From a virus, in IMG/VR virus record IMGVR_UViG_3300037472_000016, positions 31,216 through 95,215 of that record: DNA of 64,000 nucleotides; one strand, 5' to 3'. The notes beneath the pieces are model-generated. The model was not told the origin of the DNA. It made no database searches and saw nothing but the letters and a program-made list of their open reading frames with translations. The position numbers and the translations under genes were made by a program. Below, piece by piece: positions 51,248-58,829 of this stretch. The number at the start of each line of letters is the position of its first letter. The first letter of the stretch is position 1.

Positions 51248-51258
51248 AGTTTATTATA
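51248..51258 (-). promoter_or_regulatory. Leaderless-type promoter (-10 TATAAT), minus strand
   Basis: TATAAT (51258-51253 on the minus strand) lies 5 nt before the ATG of the 51247 gene; no Shine-Dalgarno. Confidence 0.55.
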
Positions 51259-51311
51259 TCAGAACATTGTCGGTTGCAGACGCAACAAAAAAGTTTAGCT
51301 AGGGTATGCCA

Positions 51312-51479
51312 TTACCCGTTTTCGATTATTTCAATGAGGTCGTAACCAAGGGTAGAGAAAAACCTATCTGCCTCTACACCAAAGTAGAAGTCTCTTATCT
51401 CTTCTTCTTCAATCATAGACACGAGTATGTTTACAATTCTAGCCTTTTCGTCAACGACCCCATCAAGATAATCTTTCAT
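51312..51479 (-). CDS. Small acidic helical protein
   Basis: 55 residues from the ATG at 51479. TAGTAT lies 6 nt upstream, again a leaderless-type spacing, though that segment is also the end of the upstream gene. Sequence pattern KARIVNILVSMIEEEEIRDFY. Unknown. Confidence 0.5.
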   Translation of the reverse strand: MKDYLDGVVDEKARIVNILVSMIEEEEIRDFYFGVEADRFFSTLGYDLIEIIENG

Positions 51480-51483
51480 ATAT

Positions 51484-51627
51484 CTATACTACCAGGTCTT
51501 CTAGAACTAATCCAACAATCTTATCTGCCAGCAAAAACGGGGTAGGGCATTCTGGGTCTAAGCAATCACATGGGCAATGCTTCTTTAGAACTTCCATAAC
51601 TTTGTTTACAGCATCTAGTCTATACAA
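51484..51627 (-). CDS. Small Cys-rich protein
   Basis: 47 residues from TTG 51627, overlapping the upstream gene by 8 nt. A tight Cys cluster (HCPCDCLDPECPTP) suggests zinc binding. It lies in an operon of tiny genes. Unknown. Confidence 0.5.
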   Translation of the reverse strand: MYRLDAVNKVMEVLKKHCPCDCLDPECPTPFLLADKIVGLVLEDLVV

Positions 51628-51766
51628 TGTCTTCCCATTCTCCTATATCCCTTGACTGAACGGTGTGCCCAAGAACCAAAAGCTTTTGAGCAAAGTGCTC
51701 GTCAATCATGGGGTTTGCATGTGGAATAAATTTGGTTACCTTGTTCAGGATTCTATATTCTTTCAT
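51620..51766 (-). CDS. Small protein of unknown function
   Basis: 48 residues from the ATG at 51766. Contains HFAQKLLVLGHTVQSRDIGEW. A GAGAGAATTGG stretch upstream may bind ribosomes. Unknown. Confidence 0.5.
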   Translation of the reverse strand: MKEYRILNKVTKFIPHANPMIDEHFAQKLLVLGHTVQSRDIGEWEDIV

Positions 51767-51797
51767 GTTCCAATTCTCTCACACTTTACCGTAAAGT

Positions 51798-52262
51798 TCA
51801 AGGCTTTTCCTCTTTGCTTCTTAATGCCGTACCACCAATAATAAGGGCACAGGAGATGATTACAAGGTTCTTAATTATGTACTGACCCTCAAGGGTAAGT
51901 CCAAAAGGAAAAACGGTAAAGCAAACTGCGGGAAGAAGAATCAATGGCAAGAACGTAGCAGGCATTTGAGGTGCCAAAAGAAGTAACGCCACTCTGGTTA
52001 GGGGTGGAAAGAGAAAAGCCAATCCAATTGCAACTTCCCAAAGCCCAATTAGTGGAATGATTATTTCGGGGGTAAGCCAATAAATCGTGGCAGCAACTAA
52101 GTCATAGGCTGGACTAAGCTCTCCAAACATCTTAAGAGCACCAAACCAAACAAAGATTACTCCAATAGAAAACCTAGCAAACTTAATGCCAAAATTATCC
52201 ATTGTCCATACGACTAGACGATCAAAACCCTGGGTCAGTTCTTTTAGACGCGCCCTAATCAA
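51798..52262 (-). CDS. DoxX-like membrane protein
   Basis: 154 residues from TTG 52262 (8-nt overlap with the upstream gene); TTG 52292 is possible. Four transmembrane segments. GVIFVWFGALKMFG and LTPEIIIPLIGLWEVAIGLAF match the DoxX/YkgB-type family. Such proteins are metabolic or redox-linked membrane proteins in bacteria and are unexpected in a phage, so this is probably host-derived cargo. Confidence 0.68.
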   Translation of the reverse strand: MIRARLKELTQGFDRLVVWTMDNFGIKFARFSIGVIFVWFGALKMFGELSPAYDLVAATIYWLTPEIIIPLIGLWEVAIGLAFLFPPLTRVALLLLAPQMPATFLPLILLPAVCFTVFPFGLTLEGQYIIKNLVIISCALIIGGTALRSKEEKP

Positions 52263-52536
52263 TCTTTGACCCAAGAGCCTGGACTGATTCAAGTACGTCC
52301 TTAACGTCAGAAGAAGTTAGCCAGCCTATAACGTCATCAGTGATTCCCGTTACATAGCTGATTTCTCCAGTAGTGTCGAGCACAGCAATCTCATAGAGGT
52401 CTTCCGCTCCACCATAGGTGTGAGGGCCACGGATAACTGATGCTCCAAACCCGTTGGAAAATTTAAGAATGACTTGGGTTCCATCATTTATTTCGTGCTC
52501 AAGTATTACAAATTCTTTGAGACTTTCAGGTATCAT
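52255..52536 (-). CDS. Unknown phage protein
   Basis: 93 residues. Beta-rich N-terminal half (VILKFSNGFGASVIRGP, HTYGGAEDLYEIAVL), then GYLTSSDVKDVLE-like helical end. It overlaps neighbours on both sides. Unknown, but the GASVIRGPHTYGG style is familiar from small actinophage proteins. Confidence 0.6.
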   Translation of the reverse strand: MIPESLKEFVILEHEINDGTQVILKFSNGFGASVIRGPHTYGGAEDLYEIAVLDTTGEISYVTGITDDVIGWLTSSDVKDVLESVQALGSKID

Positions 52537-52802
52537 TGCGTTTCCTTTCTGTAGGGGTTACTTTTTCGTTCCCAAGACATTTTGTTTCCCAGGAAAGATT
52601 TCTCGGACATGGCACCCTTCTTCCAGCCGCTTTCCCATGCGGCCTCTCTTGCTTCATCCAAAATCTTGTCTAGCCAACGGTCGAACTCAGCATCCCCGCG
52701 ATACCCGTCAATGCCGTAACTGGTGGGACTGGTTTGCACAAAACTACCGCAAGCGTGCACATCGCGCACCCGTTGCGTCGTCGGCGTGTAGTCGTTAGTC
52801 AT
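52533..52802 (-). CDS. Small protein, related to gene 52795
   Basis: 89 residues, ATGA overlaps. The C-terminal half (REAAWESGWKKGAMSEK, NPYRKE) resembles that of the upstream gene, so the two are probably paralogues. The surrounding DNA is richer in GC than the genome average. Confidence 0.55.
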   Translation of the reverse strand: MTNDYTPTTQRVRDVHACGSFVQTSPTSYGIDGYRGDAEFDRWLDKILDEAREAAWESGWKKGAMSEKSFLGNKMSWERKSNPYRKETQ

Positions 52803-53271
52803 GGGGTGCCTTTCTGTAGGGGTTCATTGGGGGTAGGCCAAAGCTTTCCTTGTTGTACCAGCGAAAATGACCAGCGTCTAGCCCAGCATACCAAGCCGTC
52901 TCTGCCACCTGCCGGTCGTGCTCTTCCTGAATCATTTCCGCACCAGTGTCCTTGCGGCGTCGAACGCGCTGCGTATTCGCTTCACAACACCTGTCGCACC
53001 TGCACCCATAATTATACGTGGACCCAGAGCCGCCGTGATTCCACGTAGACGGGTCCCCACGTGTTGCCCTTTTTCTATCAGGACCATCGCGCAAGGATGT
53101 AGCAAGGTGACCTTGCTGCCAAGCTATACTCGCAATTTTTTGGTCATGTTCGGCAAGCCACCGATCAAACAAAGCCTCACGCTCTTTGCTGTAATGTTCA
53201 GCATTCCCATCTCTGTACCAAGAAACATAGTGGCGAATGTCCCCGGTTGTCGGCATGGATTCTTCACTCAT
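52795..53271 (-). CDS. Cys-rich module protein of unknown function
   Basis: 158 residues from the ATG at 53271 (GGGAGGCC upstream). The middle contains WNHGGSGSTYNYGCRCDRCC and a following RVRRRKD, a small Cys-rich module recurrent in phage proteins. The ends resemble the next gene (AWYAGLDAGHF, NPYRKAP). GC-richer than its neighbours; likely acquired. Confidence 0.58.
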   Translation of the reverse strand: MSEESMPTTGDIRHYVSWYRDGNAEHYSKEREALFDRWLAEHDQKIASIAWQQGHLATSLRDGPDRKRATRGDPSTWNHGGSGSTYNYGCRCDRCCEANTQRVRRRKDTGAEMIQEEHDRQVAETAWYAGLDAGHFRWYNKESFGLPPMNPYRKAPHD

Positions 53272-53497
53272 TGTTGGCCTCCCAGCCTTTTCTTGCCAAA
53301 AAAGCAGCCCATGCCCGCCACTCCTTAACAGATTGTTCGGCATCTTCAACACTGGCATCATGGCTTGGCTGCACGACACCGTTTTTGTCAAAACAAATTT
53401 CTAAAGACCAAGAGCCAACACTGTAATATTGAACTTTGCCACCATCGCGCAGTGGATGTTCTCCATTAAAGGTTACATCTAAATTGTCGTCACTCAT
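53264..53497 (-). CDS. Small protein of unknown function
   Basis: 77 residues from the ATG at 53497 (AAGGAGG 6-7 nt upstream). WSLEICFDKNGVV and a helical end with EWRAWAAFLARKGWEA. Overlaps both neighbours by 8 nt. Confidence 0.58.
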   Translation of the reverse strand: MSDDNLDVTFNGEHPLRDGGKVQYYSVGSWSLEICFDKNGVVQPSHDASVEDAEQSVKEWRAWAAFLARKGWEANNE

Positions 53498-53750
53498 GGG
53501 GTGCCTCCTTCGTGAGCATGGCTGCCATTTCAGACTCAAGACGATCCGCAATGCAGTCGTACTCAGCGGCCCAAATTGTGTAACTGTCTGCAATCCGCCG
53601 CGCAATATGATCAGCCACGTGTCGGGTTCCGTAGTTCATGCGCAGCTCAAGACCACAACTTGCTGACAAGTGCAGGTCTCTCAAATCAGCGGCCTCATTA
53701 CGAGCGGTACGCGCCTGCTCGCGCTTGTATTCATAGTTTGCGATGCTCAT
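53490..53750 (-). CDS. Helical protein of unknown function
   Basis: 86 residues from the ATG at 53750 (ATGA overlap). Mostly helical (EYKREQARTARNEAADLRD, then WAAEYDCIADRLE). GC-rich segment. Unknown. Confidence 0.55.
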   Translation of the reverse strand: MSIANYEYKREQARTARNEAADLRDLHLSASCGLELRMNYGTRHVADHIARRIADSYTIWAAEYDCIADRLESEMAAMLTKEAPHE

Positions 53751-53923
53751 TCGTCTGCTTCTTTCTCTTTCGCCAGTTGCGCCATTTCGGTCATGGCTTG
53801 CAGTGTTGCCCAAATGCTCAAAACTTCGCCCTTATCGGGGTCTCTTGGCTCTGGCACCGCTGGGGCACCCTCCGATACCATATCCTGCTCGGAATCCAAA
53901 GGCTCATTGTCTTGTTCAATCAT
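53747..53923 (-). CDS. Small acidic protein
   Basis: 58 residues from the ATG at 53923, with GAGGAG seven nt upstream. Pro/Glu-rich first half, helical second half (LQAMTEMAQLAKEKEADE). Overlaps its upstream gene by 8 nt. Confidence 0.5.
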   Translation of the reverse strand: MIEQDNEPLDSEQDMVSEGAPAVPEPRDPDKGEVLSIWATLQAMTEMAQLAKEKEADE

Positions 53924-54197
53924 TGTCATTCTCCTCATCGATAGAAATAATTTCTGTAGACATATACCATCCGTCACTGCTAGAAACATACATAGACAGC
54001 CCCACAGCGGGCTTATCCATTTTCCAAATTGCGTCAACATCGAGCAGGCCATAAAAGTCATCAAAAGAAGAAATCTTGATTTTGCCCTTCCTGTCAAAGA
54101 AGAACATCTCTTGGATGCGCCAACTGATGCCACCATTCCTTGAAAAGTATCCGTCTTTAACCGTGTACTCTGAGCCTCTTTCTGTTGTAATCTTCAT
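53916..54197 (-). CDS. Unknown beta-rich protein
   Basis: 93 residues from the ATG at 54197. Strand-type sequence (KITTERGSEYTVKDG, WYMSTEIISID) with an acidic tail. First gene of the small-gene run 54197 to 52533; a TAATAA box lies 7 nt before its ATG. Unknown. Confidence 0.58.
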   Translation of the reverse strand: MKITTERGSEYTVKDGYFSRNGGISWRIQEMFFFDRKGKIKISSFDDFYGLLDVDAIWKMDKPAVGLSMYVSSSDGWYMSTEIISIDEENDND

Positions 54198-54228
54198 ACT
54201 GTAATTATTACATCAAAAGTACTCAGTG

Positions 54229-55284
54229 TCAAGACCTAGAGCAAATCTCTGCATTCTGCTTTAGTCGTTCATTACTTGGCTCTAGAAGCCACGCAGTTGT
54301 TGAATAAGCCTTTGCTCTGTCAAGCATTCCTAGGTTGTGAGCAGCAATTGCGGCAAAGTCATAAGGGGCAAAGCCCCAAGCCTCAGCCTCACACAGATAG
54401 TCCAAAGGCTTTTCCTTTATGTCTAAAGCCTTTTCAGAGGCCTCAAGGCACTCTTCCCATCTGGACTCTTGGTAGTAGAGGGATGCAAGATCGACTAAAG
54501 GCTCTCTCCTGCCTGGTGATTCTTTTTCTGCAAGCTCTAGCCATTGCTCTGCCTGGTCTGGCAAACATTTTGCAACCAGCCTCATCGATGCCCCTCGCTC
54601 TGGTGCCCATACTGCCGAGGGTAGCGCAAGATGCCTCAACAACTCCTTTGCAGCATCTTGATATTGACCATAGAAGTACAGTTCTCTACCATAGTAGAAG
54701 GCGTTTCTGTCATCATAGGGGTCTTCCTTTGTAGCTATCTCCAGAAGTGGTAGATATGAAGAGCGACTCTTCGTGTTGTCTGGGTGATGATGGATTTCAA
54801 AGTCACACCATCCATGCTTTTCTTCAAGCCTATCCGTAACCATGACCTCATGGACAGGATGCTTCCATCGGTATCCAGAACGAGAATGAATCTTGTCGCC
54901 AGAATACTCTAGGCCAGGGATAGTCTCTTCTGCATCATTCCATGACCAGGTGTATTTGTATCGTGGTCGAGTAACACCGTCAGCAAGGCAAGCCTCAAGA
55001 GAAGGCCTCCAGTCGCCAACAACAACTTCATCCATATCCAAAGCAATGCAGTAGTCAATGTCCGAGGGTATGCTCAGCAGAGCGGCATCTCTGGCCCTAT
55101 CAAACCTCCAAGGCTTAACAGAAACGTTAATGACGTTGATGCCAAGGCTTCTTGCCACCTCCACGGTATTGTCAGAGCTACCAGTATCAGCAATAAGAAT
55201 ATAGTCTGCATCCTTAACAGAATCATACCATCTTTCTACAAACTGTTCCTCATTAAGTGCAATGGTGTACACAGCAACCTTCAT
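54229..55284 (-). CDS. Family 2 glycosyltransferase with TPR-like C-terminus
   Basis: 351 residues. The GT2 (GT-A fold) pattern is clear: VAVYTIALNEEQFVERW, ILIADTGSSDNTVEVA, and the metal-binding DIDYCIALDMDEVV. From about residue 200 the protein is made of paired helices (RELYFYGQYQDAAKELL, SRWEECLEASEKAL, HNLGMLDRAKAY), like TPR repeats. It probably transfers sugars to a surface polymer, protein or modified base. It overlaps its upstream gene by 4 nt. Confidence 0.85.
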   Translation of the reverse strand: MKVAVYTIALNEEQFVERWYDSVKDADYILIADTGSSDNTVEVARSLGINVINVSVKPWRFDRARDAALLSIPSDIDYCIALDMDEVVVGDWRPSLEACLADGVTRPRYKYTWSWNDAEETIPGLEYSGDKIHSRSGYRWKHPVHEVMVTDRLEEKHGWCDFEIHHHPDNTKSRSSYLPLLEIATKEDPYDDRNAFYYGRELYFYGQYQDAAKELLRHLALPSAVWAPERGASMRLVAKCLPDQAEQWLELAEKESPGRREPLVDLASLYYQESRWEECLEASEKALDIKEKPLDYLCEAEAWGFAPYDFAAIAAHNLGMLDRAKAYSTTAWLLEPSNERLKQNAEICSRS

Positions 55285-55505
55285 ATGCGTTCCGATCTTT
55301 CTATGAGTTCAATCTTAAACTTTGGGTATACGGAGTTAAAGTATTCTTCGTTTTGAGCCATACATATTGTTCCCATAAAGGAAATCACGTAACTGCCCCA
55401 AGGGTCTGCGAACACACGCAGAGGTTGAAACTTAAATCCCGTATCCCTGTGTGACACCTGAACCTTGTCGCCTGGATAGTAGTTCACTGCTGGGGTTCTC
55501 CTCAT
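55281..55505 (-). CDS. Small beta-rich protein before the glycosyltransferase
   Basis: 74 residues from the ATG at 55505 (CAAGAG upstream); an ATG at 55550 is an alternative. TTGGTA, 17 nt and TATGAT upstream would be its promoter. NYYPGDKVQVSHRDTG and FADPWGSYVISFMG suggest a small SH3-like barrel. Unknown. Confidence 0.5.
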   Translation of the reverse strand: MRRTPAVNYYPGDKVQVSHRDTGFKFQPLRVFADPWGSYVISFMGTICMAQNEEYFNSVYPKFKIELIERSERI

Positions 55506-55567
55506 TGTTACTCTTGTAAAAAACTCTGTTACCTTATCATACCAAAACATCGGCGGTATACCAACTC

Positions 55568-55602
55568 TTGACTTACACCTCACCGTACTATAGAATAGCA
55601 CT
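55568..55602 (+). promoter_or_regulatory. Consensus promoter with leaderless spacing
   Basis: TTGACT (55568-55573), exactly 17 nt, TAGAAT (55591-55596), then exactly 6 nt to ATG 55603. This is the best complete example of the leaderless-type promoter in the window. Confidence 0.75.
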
Positions 55603-55851
55603 ATGGTAAAAACAAAGTCAGGCAAGGTCCCTAGTGGATGGTGCATCACAGGACACCACCCTGGATGCCCCAAAGACTTTGCACATGGAACGTGTGTATG
55701 TGATTGCCACAGCGAGAGGAAGAGTCCTCGGGTGGCTTCTCCAGAGATTAAGAAGAACATCGAAAAGAAAGCACTCCCTACGCCTAGGCCCAGTATTGAG
55801 CCTGAGACAAAGAGAGATAGTCTTTCATCCATTATCCGTAAAATGAGATAG
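55603..55851 (+). CDS. Small His/Cys-rich protein
   Basis: 82 residues, leaderless start. WCITGHHPGCPKD and HGTCVCDCHSE give a dense cluster of Cys and His, probably one or two zinc sites; the C-terminal half is basic and Pro-rich. Unknown; perhaps a nucleic-acid- or host-protein-binding early protein. Confidence 0.62.
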   Translation: MVKTKSGKVPSGWCITGHHPGCPKDFAHGTCVCDCHSERKSPRVASPEIKKNIEKKALPTPRPSIEPETKRDSLSSIIRKMR

Positions 55852-55889
55852 CGACAGCAAGTTTCGTCGCGGTAAAGTTCGGAGAGAAA

Positions 55890-56201
55890 ATGATTTTATC
55901 CACAAACAATACAAATGTACCACGTATCCCCAAACACCTAAAGGATGAACCATCCAAAAAAGATATGGGCAAAACATATAGGTACCCAGTATCCTATCCA
56001 ACACGCAGCATTAAACGCCATGCCAACGCCAGTACCAAGAGCCTGTATATGATTCTGGCTCCTACGGCGTACATCGCTGCTGTCATCGCTGCTGATAGAA
56101 ATCTACATCTTCGGTCTTGGACATGGAGAGAGTCGGAAGATGTGGGGGTATTTATTAATGAAAAATATATCAATAGGGCACCCAGGAGTAATGATGAATA
56201 G
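55890..56201 (+). CDS. Unknown basic protein
   Basis: 103 residues from ATG 55890 with GGAGAG. Basic, Asn/Thr-rich first half, hydrophobic middle (LAPTAYIAAVIAAD). Unknown. It overlaps the next gene by 11 nt. Confidence 0.5.
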   Translation: MILSTNNTNVPRIPKHLKDEPSKKDMGKTYRYPVSYPTRSIKRHANASTKSLYMILAPTAYIAAVIAADRNLHLRSWTWRESEDVGVFINEKYINRAPRSNDE

Positions 56202-56439
56202 AAGGATTGAACCAGGAGACATTGGCCATACCGTTGAGGCCAAGGTCTTCAACAGGCAAGACAAAATTGTATCAACAAGTGTAGGAGTGCTTTCTGCCTA
56301 TATGGATACAAAGGAAGTCACCTATATCTTCTTTAAACATTGTCACACACCTGTCTCCTTTGACACAAAGCTCTTCTATGTCAGGATTACACGGCACCCT
56401 ATTTTCGGGGGCACAGAAGGCGTTCCCTTTACCAAATAG
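56191..56439 (+). CDS. Unknown small protein
   Basis: 82 residues from ATG 56191 (CCAGGAG upstream; ATG 56194 equally possible). Strand-rich (DIGHTVEAKVF, EVTYIFFKH). Last + strand gene before the large non-coding stretch. Confidence 0.52.
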   Translation: MMNRRIEPGDIGHTVEAKVFNRQDKIVSTSVGVLSAYMDTKEVTYIFFKHCHTPVSFDTKLFYVRITRHPIFGGTEGVPFTK

Positions 56440-57220
56440 TATAACTATTCCTATAGTAAGGAACACTCTATGTTGATAGGTTGATAGCCTGGATAGCTGG
56501 ATAGCTCCTATAAGAGACTAGCCTTCAAGATGGATACTGTGTACCGCGAATATTTTATACCGTGGATACTTTATACCCCAAAAATATACACTATTTGTTG
56601 ATTTATATGGTGTGTAGGGGTGAAATTGATTAGTGTTTGTGTTACTGTGGGTGTATTGTTTTGATGGAGTAGATGTTTGAGTAGTATATTGGAGTAATTG
56701 AGTGACCAATATCGTAGATCGTAATCAAATCTTACAAACATTTCCTTCTCCCTATACAAACTAACCAGCCAAACACCTAAACACTAGTCACTATGCTCAA
56801 ATAGCATCTATCTCCTTATACTGTGTTTTATACTATACGAAATTGGTATAATTTGGTCAATAAATACCCTGGAAAAAATACAATAACCTATACCAAATAC
56901 TCACAAACACTATACAAACTAGCCTAAAGCTTATCTAATATATACCTTATAGGTGCATTTGTGATAAGTGTTTATACTATGGGGAAAGTGTATCAAGTTT
57001 GTCTTTGATACCCCGAAAAAACCGGGGCATTGTCTTGACCAAATACATACTCATAGCAAGGGATGTATCCTGCCTAATGGATAGCCCCCAATGTGCCCAA
57101 TGCAAATCCTGGGAAAAAATAAGTGTTCTTCTTAATGGTGTTTATACTATAGAGAATTGGTACCTAATCGTTATACCGGGGCAAATAGACAGATAGTTTT
57201 ATTTGTGATGTTCGGGGGTA
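56440..57220. other. AT-rich non-coding region between convergent gene blocks
   Basis: About 780 bp without a convincing gene. It contains repeated GATAG units (about 56475-56510), three copies of a GTTTTATACTAT/GTTTATACTAT string (near 56824, 56970 and 57138), two AATTGGTA strings, several ATACC-type strings, and a hairpin CCCCG/CGGGG (57011-57015 with 57023-57027). One clear copy of the minus-strand repeat element (57109) and a weak one (56869) are included. It could hold a replication origin, a packaging signal or decayed genes; sequence alone does not decide. Confidence 0.6.
57109..57135 (-). repeat. Intergenic repeat element, copy A
   Basis: CTGGG, 19 nt, TAA (plus-strand reading). No GGCCCGGCC partner nearby and no clear gene downstream on the minus strand; possibly a relict copy. 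Confidence 0.5.
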
Positions 57221-57289
57221 TTAACGAAAAGGATTAGTCATTAACCATAGTGCTATACCACACACTAGTATGATAATAAAGAACTCCAT
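57221..57289 (-). CDS. Membrane micro-protein
   Basis: 22 residues from the ATG at 57289, preceded by GAAAGGA at good spacing. Almost the whole peptide is one hydrophobic helix (FFIIILVCGIALWLM). Copy B of the repeat element lies just upstream, as for other genes of this strand, which supports it being a real gene. Confidence 0.5.
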   Translation of the reverse strand: MEFFIIILVCGIALWLMTNPFR

Positions 57290-57308
57290 GATGTTCCTTT
57301 CTGATATT

Positions 57309-57335
57309 CTGGGGAAAAATATTTGATGATCGTAA
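57309..57335 (-). repeat. Intergenic repeat element, copy B
   Basis: CTGGG, 19 nt, TAA, ending in the TAATGTATTT form shared with copy C. It lies 20 nt before the start codon of the membrane micro-protein. Confidence 0.6.
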
Positions 57336-57369
57336 TGTATTTTGATTTTGAGAGAATCCCGGATAAATG

Positions 57370-57452
57370 CTGGGAAAAAATTTGATTCGTTCTTAATGTA
57401 TTTATTTTTTTATATTTATGCTTCCTGAGTGTTTGCTGGGCGTGCCCGGCCC
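57370..57452 (-). repeat. Intergenic repeat element, copy C with GC-rich 9-mer
   Basis: CTGGG (57370-57374), 19 nt, TAA (57394-57396), then GCCCGGCCC at 57444-57452. It lies between gene 57481 (upstream on the minus strand) and copy B. A GGTTCCC/GGGAGCC hairpin just after gene 57481 (about 57456-57475) may terminate it. Confidence 0.65.
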
Positions 57453-57480
57453 TGCGGCTCCCTTGCGGGAACCACAGACC

Positions 57481-57747
57481 CTAGGCGAAGTCTTTAACGA
57501 AACGCCCTAGCACATCATCTACAGTGTCTGCAACATAAGCAGCGTGCCAGCCACTAGACAAACGATCACGCTGTGACAATGCATGATACTCAGAGTCCAT
57601 CTTCCAAATCATGATATCACCATAGCTGTCAGGCTCACCAGTCATTGAATTGTACTTGCCGATTACCTCTGCCCATGCGTGCCAGCGGTAAGCCTCTACC
57701 TCACGCTCTTTGTTCTCTTTGCCGATAATGCTAACACCTAAGTACAT
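57481..57747 (-). CDS. Unknown early-type protein
   Basis: 88 residues. KEREVEAYRWHAWAEVIG, then IMIWKMDSEYHALSQRD and a helical end. Last gene of a four-gene minus-strand run. Unknown. Confidence 0.6.
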   Translation of the reverse strand: MYLGVSIIGKENKEREVEAYRWHAWAEVIGKYNSMTGEPDSYGDIMIWKMDSEYHALSQRDRLSSGWHAAYVADTVDDVLGRFVKDFA

Positions 57748-57750
57748 GGT

Positions 57751-58038
57751 CTACTCTTCATCCTCTTCGTCGTCTGCATTCTCATCAAGTAAAATCTGTC
57801 CCAGACTTGAGAAGCCAATGTCCTCCGCATCTACCGCGAGAAGAAACAAATTGAATGCCTCCTGCACATGAGCAGATGCCCTGTCAGTCAACTCCACAAT
57901 GCCGTAGTCGATAGCGAATGCAAGAGGGAATGCAATGTCTGCATACTCAAACAGAGCCTCGAACGCTTCCTGGTCTCGGTAGTCAACCCACAACTCACTG
58001 AGAATCTTTACCTGTGACTCAATGGGGGTGATATTCAT
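57751..58038 (-). CDS. Unknown acidic helical protein
   Basis: 95 residues, mostly helical, ending in a run of Glu/Asp (DENADDEEDEE). Such acidic ends occur in small phage proteins that mimic DNA or bind host enzymes, but nothing specific is visible. Three nt separate it from the next gene. Confidence 0.6.
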   Translation of the reverse strand: MNITPIESQVKILSELWVDYRDQEAFEALFEYADIAFPLAFAIDYGIVELTDRASAHVQEAFNLFLLAVDAEDIGFSSLGQILLDENADDEEDEE

Positions 58039-58213
58039 TTCTTCCTTCTTTCTGGTCTACTGCTGATTCTGCTACGGCGATGACTCTATTGTATAGTACC
58101 GCCGAGGATATGTTTGCCACATAGACTCCAACGGCATCAAGGTCTAGTCCCAGATCGTTCACTGAGTCTAGAATCTTCATGGCCGCCTTCTCTTCCTTCG
58201 TTAGCCTTGCCAT
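58019..58213 (-). CDS. Small helical protein
   Basis: 64 residues, overlapping the next gene by 20 nt. KEEKAAMKILDSVNDLGLDL. GGAG precedes the ATG at 58213. Unknown. Confidence 0.58.
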   Translation of the reverse strand: MARLTKEEKAAMKILDSVNDLGLDLDAVGVYVANISSAVLYNRVIAVAESAVDQKEGRNEYHPH

Positions 58214-58246
58214 GTTACTCCATCATATACGTTGGTGGCTGAGTTG

Positions 58247-58819
58247 TCAAGCCTTTGCGAGAACGTCTGCCAAAGAGATGAAGGCTTCGTCTGTGGGCAG
58301 GTTGTCCAAAGAAAATTCTGCAATCTTCTGGATGGGCAGGTAGCCGTAACCGTTGACGACCTCGCCACCATCCCAAAGACCATCAAGCACCGTTGCTTCT
58401 TTCAACAGTCCAGCGTATACGTGTAGCTCATGGTTGTCAAGGTCTACGATGTAGGCCCACTCACAAAACAAACCATCTTTGCCGAAGTCAAATGAGTCCA
58501 GGATGTATCCAGACTGAATGATCGCATCCAGGTCCCCCTGGCACCCACGTAGTGCAGAGTACCAATCCCTACCAGTGCTAACATCAGAAACTGAATAGTT
58601 AGCAATAGCAAGAGCTTGGCTCTTGGTGGGCACACCATTCTCTGGCACCACAACAAGGGCATCAACAAGGCTACCGAGGCTAAAGCCATAGCTGTCTTTG
58701 ATACCGCGAGCAAAGGCCAAGACGTTCATGCCCACACCCTCGGGGTAACCGTCATACTGGCCATAGCTAGCCTTGGTAATACCCTGGTGAGTAAAGCCGA
58801 CAAGGTGTCGAGTTCCCAT
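58247..58819 (-). CDS. Unknown protein, TRHLVGF type
   Basis: 190 residues from the ATG at 58819 (AGGAGA upstream). It begins GTRHLVGFTHQGITKASYGQYDG-like, a start known from hypothetical proteins of actinobacteria and their phages, and has an aromatic-rich C-terminal half (EWAYIVDLDNHELHVYAG). No catalytic motif was identified. Confidence 0.65.
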   Translation of the reverse strand: MGTRHLVGFTHQGITKASYGQYDGYPEGVGMNVLAFARGIKDSYGFSLGSLVDALVVVPENGVPTKSQALAIANYSVSDVSTGRDWYSALRGCQGDLDAIIQSGYILDSFDFGKDGLFCEWAYIVDLDNHELHVYAGLLKEATVLDGLWDGGEVVNGYGYLPIQKIAEFSLDNLPTDEAFISLADVLAKA

Positions 58820-58829
58820 TTTGTATCTC

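Noticed and set aside
51306-51545. Plus-strand frame of 79 codons
   Set aside because: It lies opposite two well-formed minus-strand genes (51312-51479 and 51484-51627) and has no ribosome binding site.
53576-54143. Several overlapping plus-strand frames
   Set aside because: They are shadows of the compact, mutually overlapping minus-strand genes, which have good Shine-Dalgarno sites.
57000-57060. 25-codon minus-strand frame (MSMYLVKTMPRFF-like) downstream of repeat copy A
   Set aside because: No Shine-Dalgarno and no promoter at the usual leaderless distance; left as non-coding.
56999-57196. 65-codon plus-strand frame in the AT-rich region
   Set aside because: No ribosome binding site, unusual composition, and it runs across a hairpin and repeat copy A; no sign of selection as a protein.
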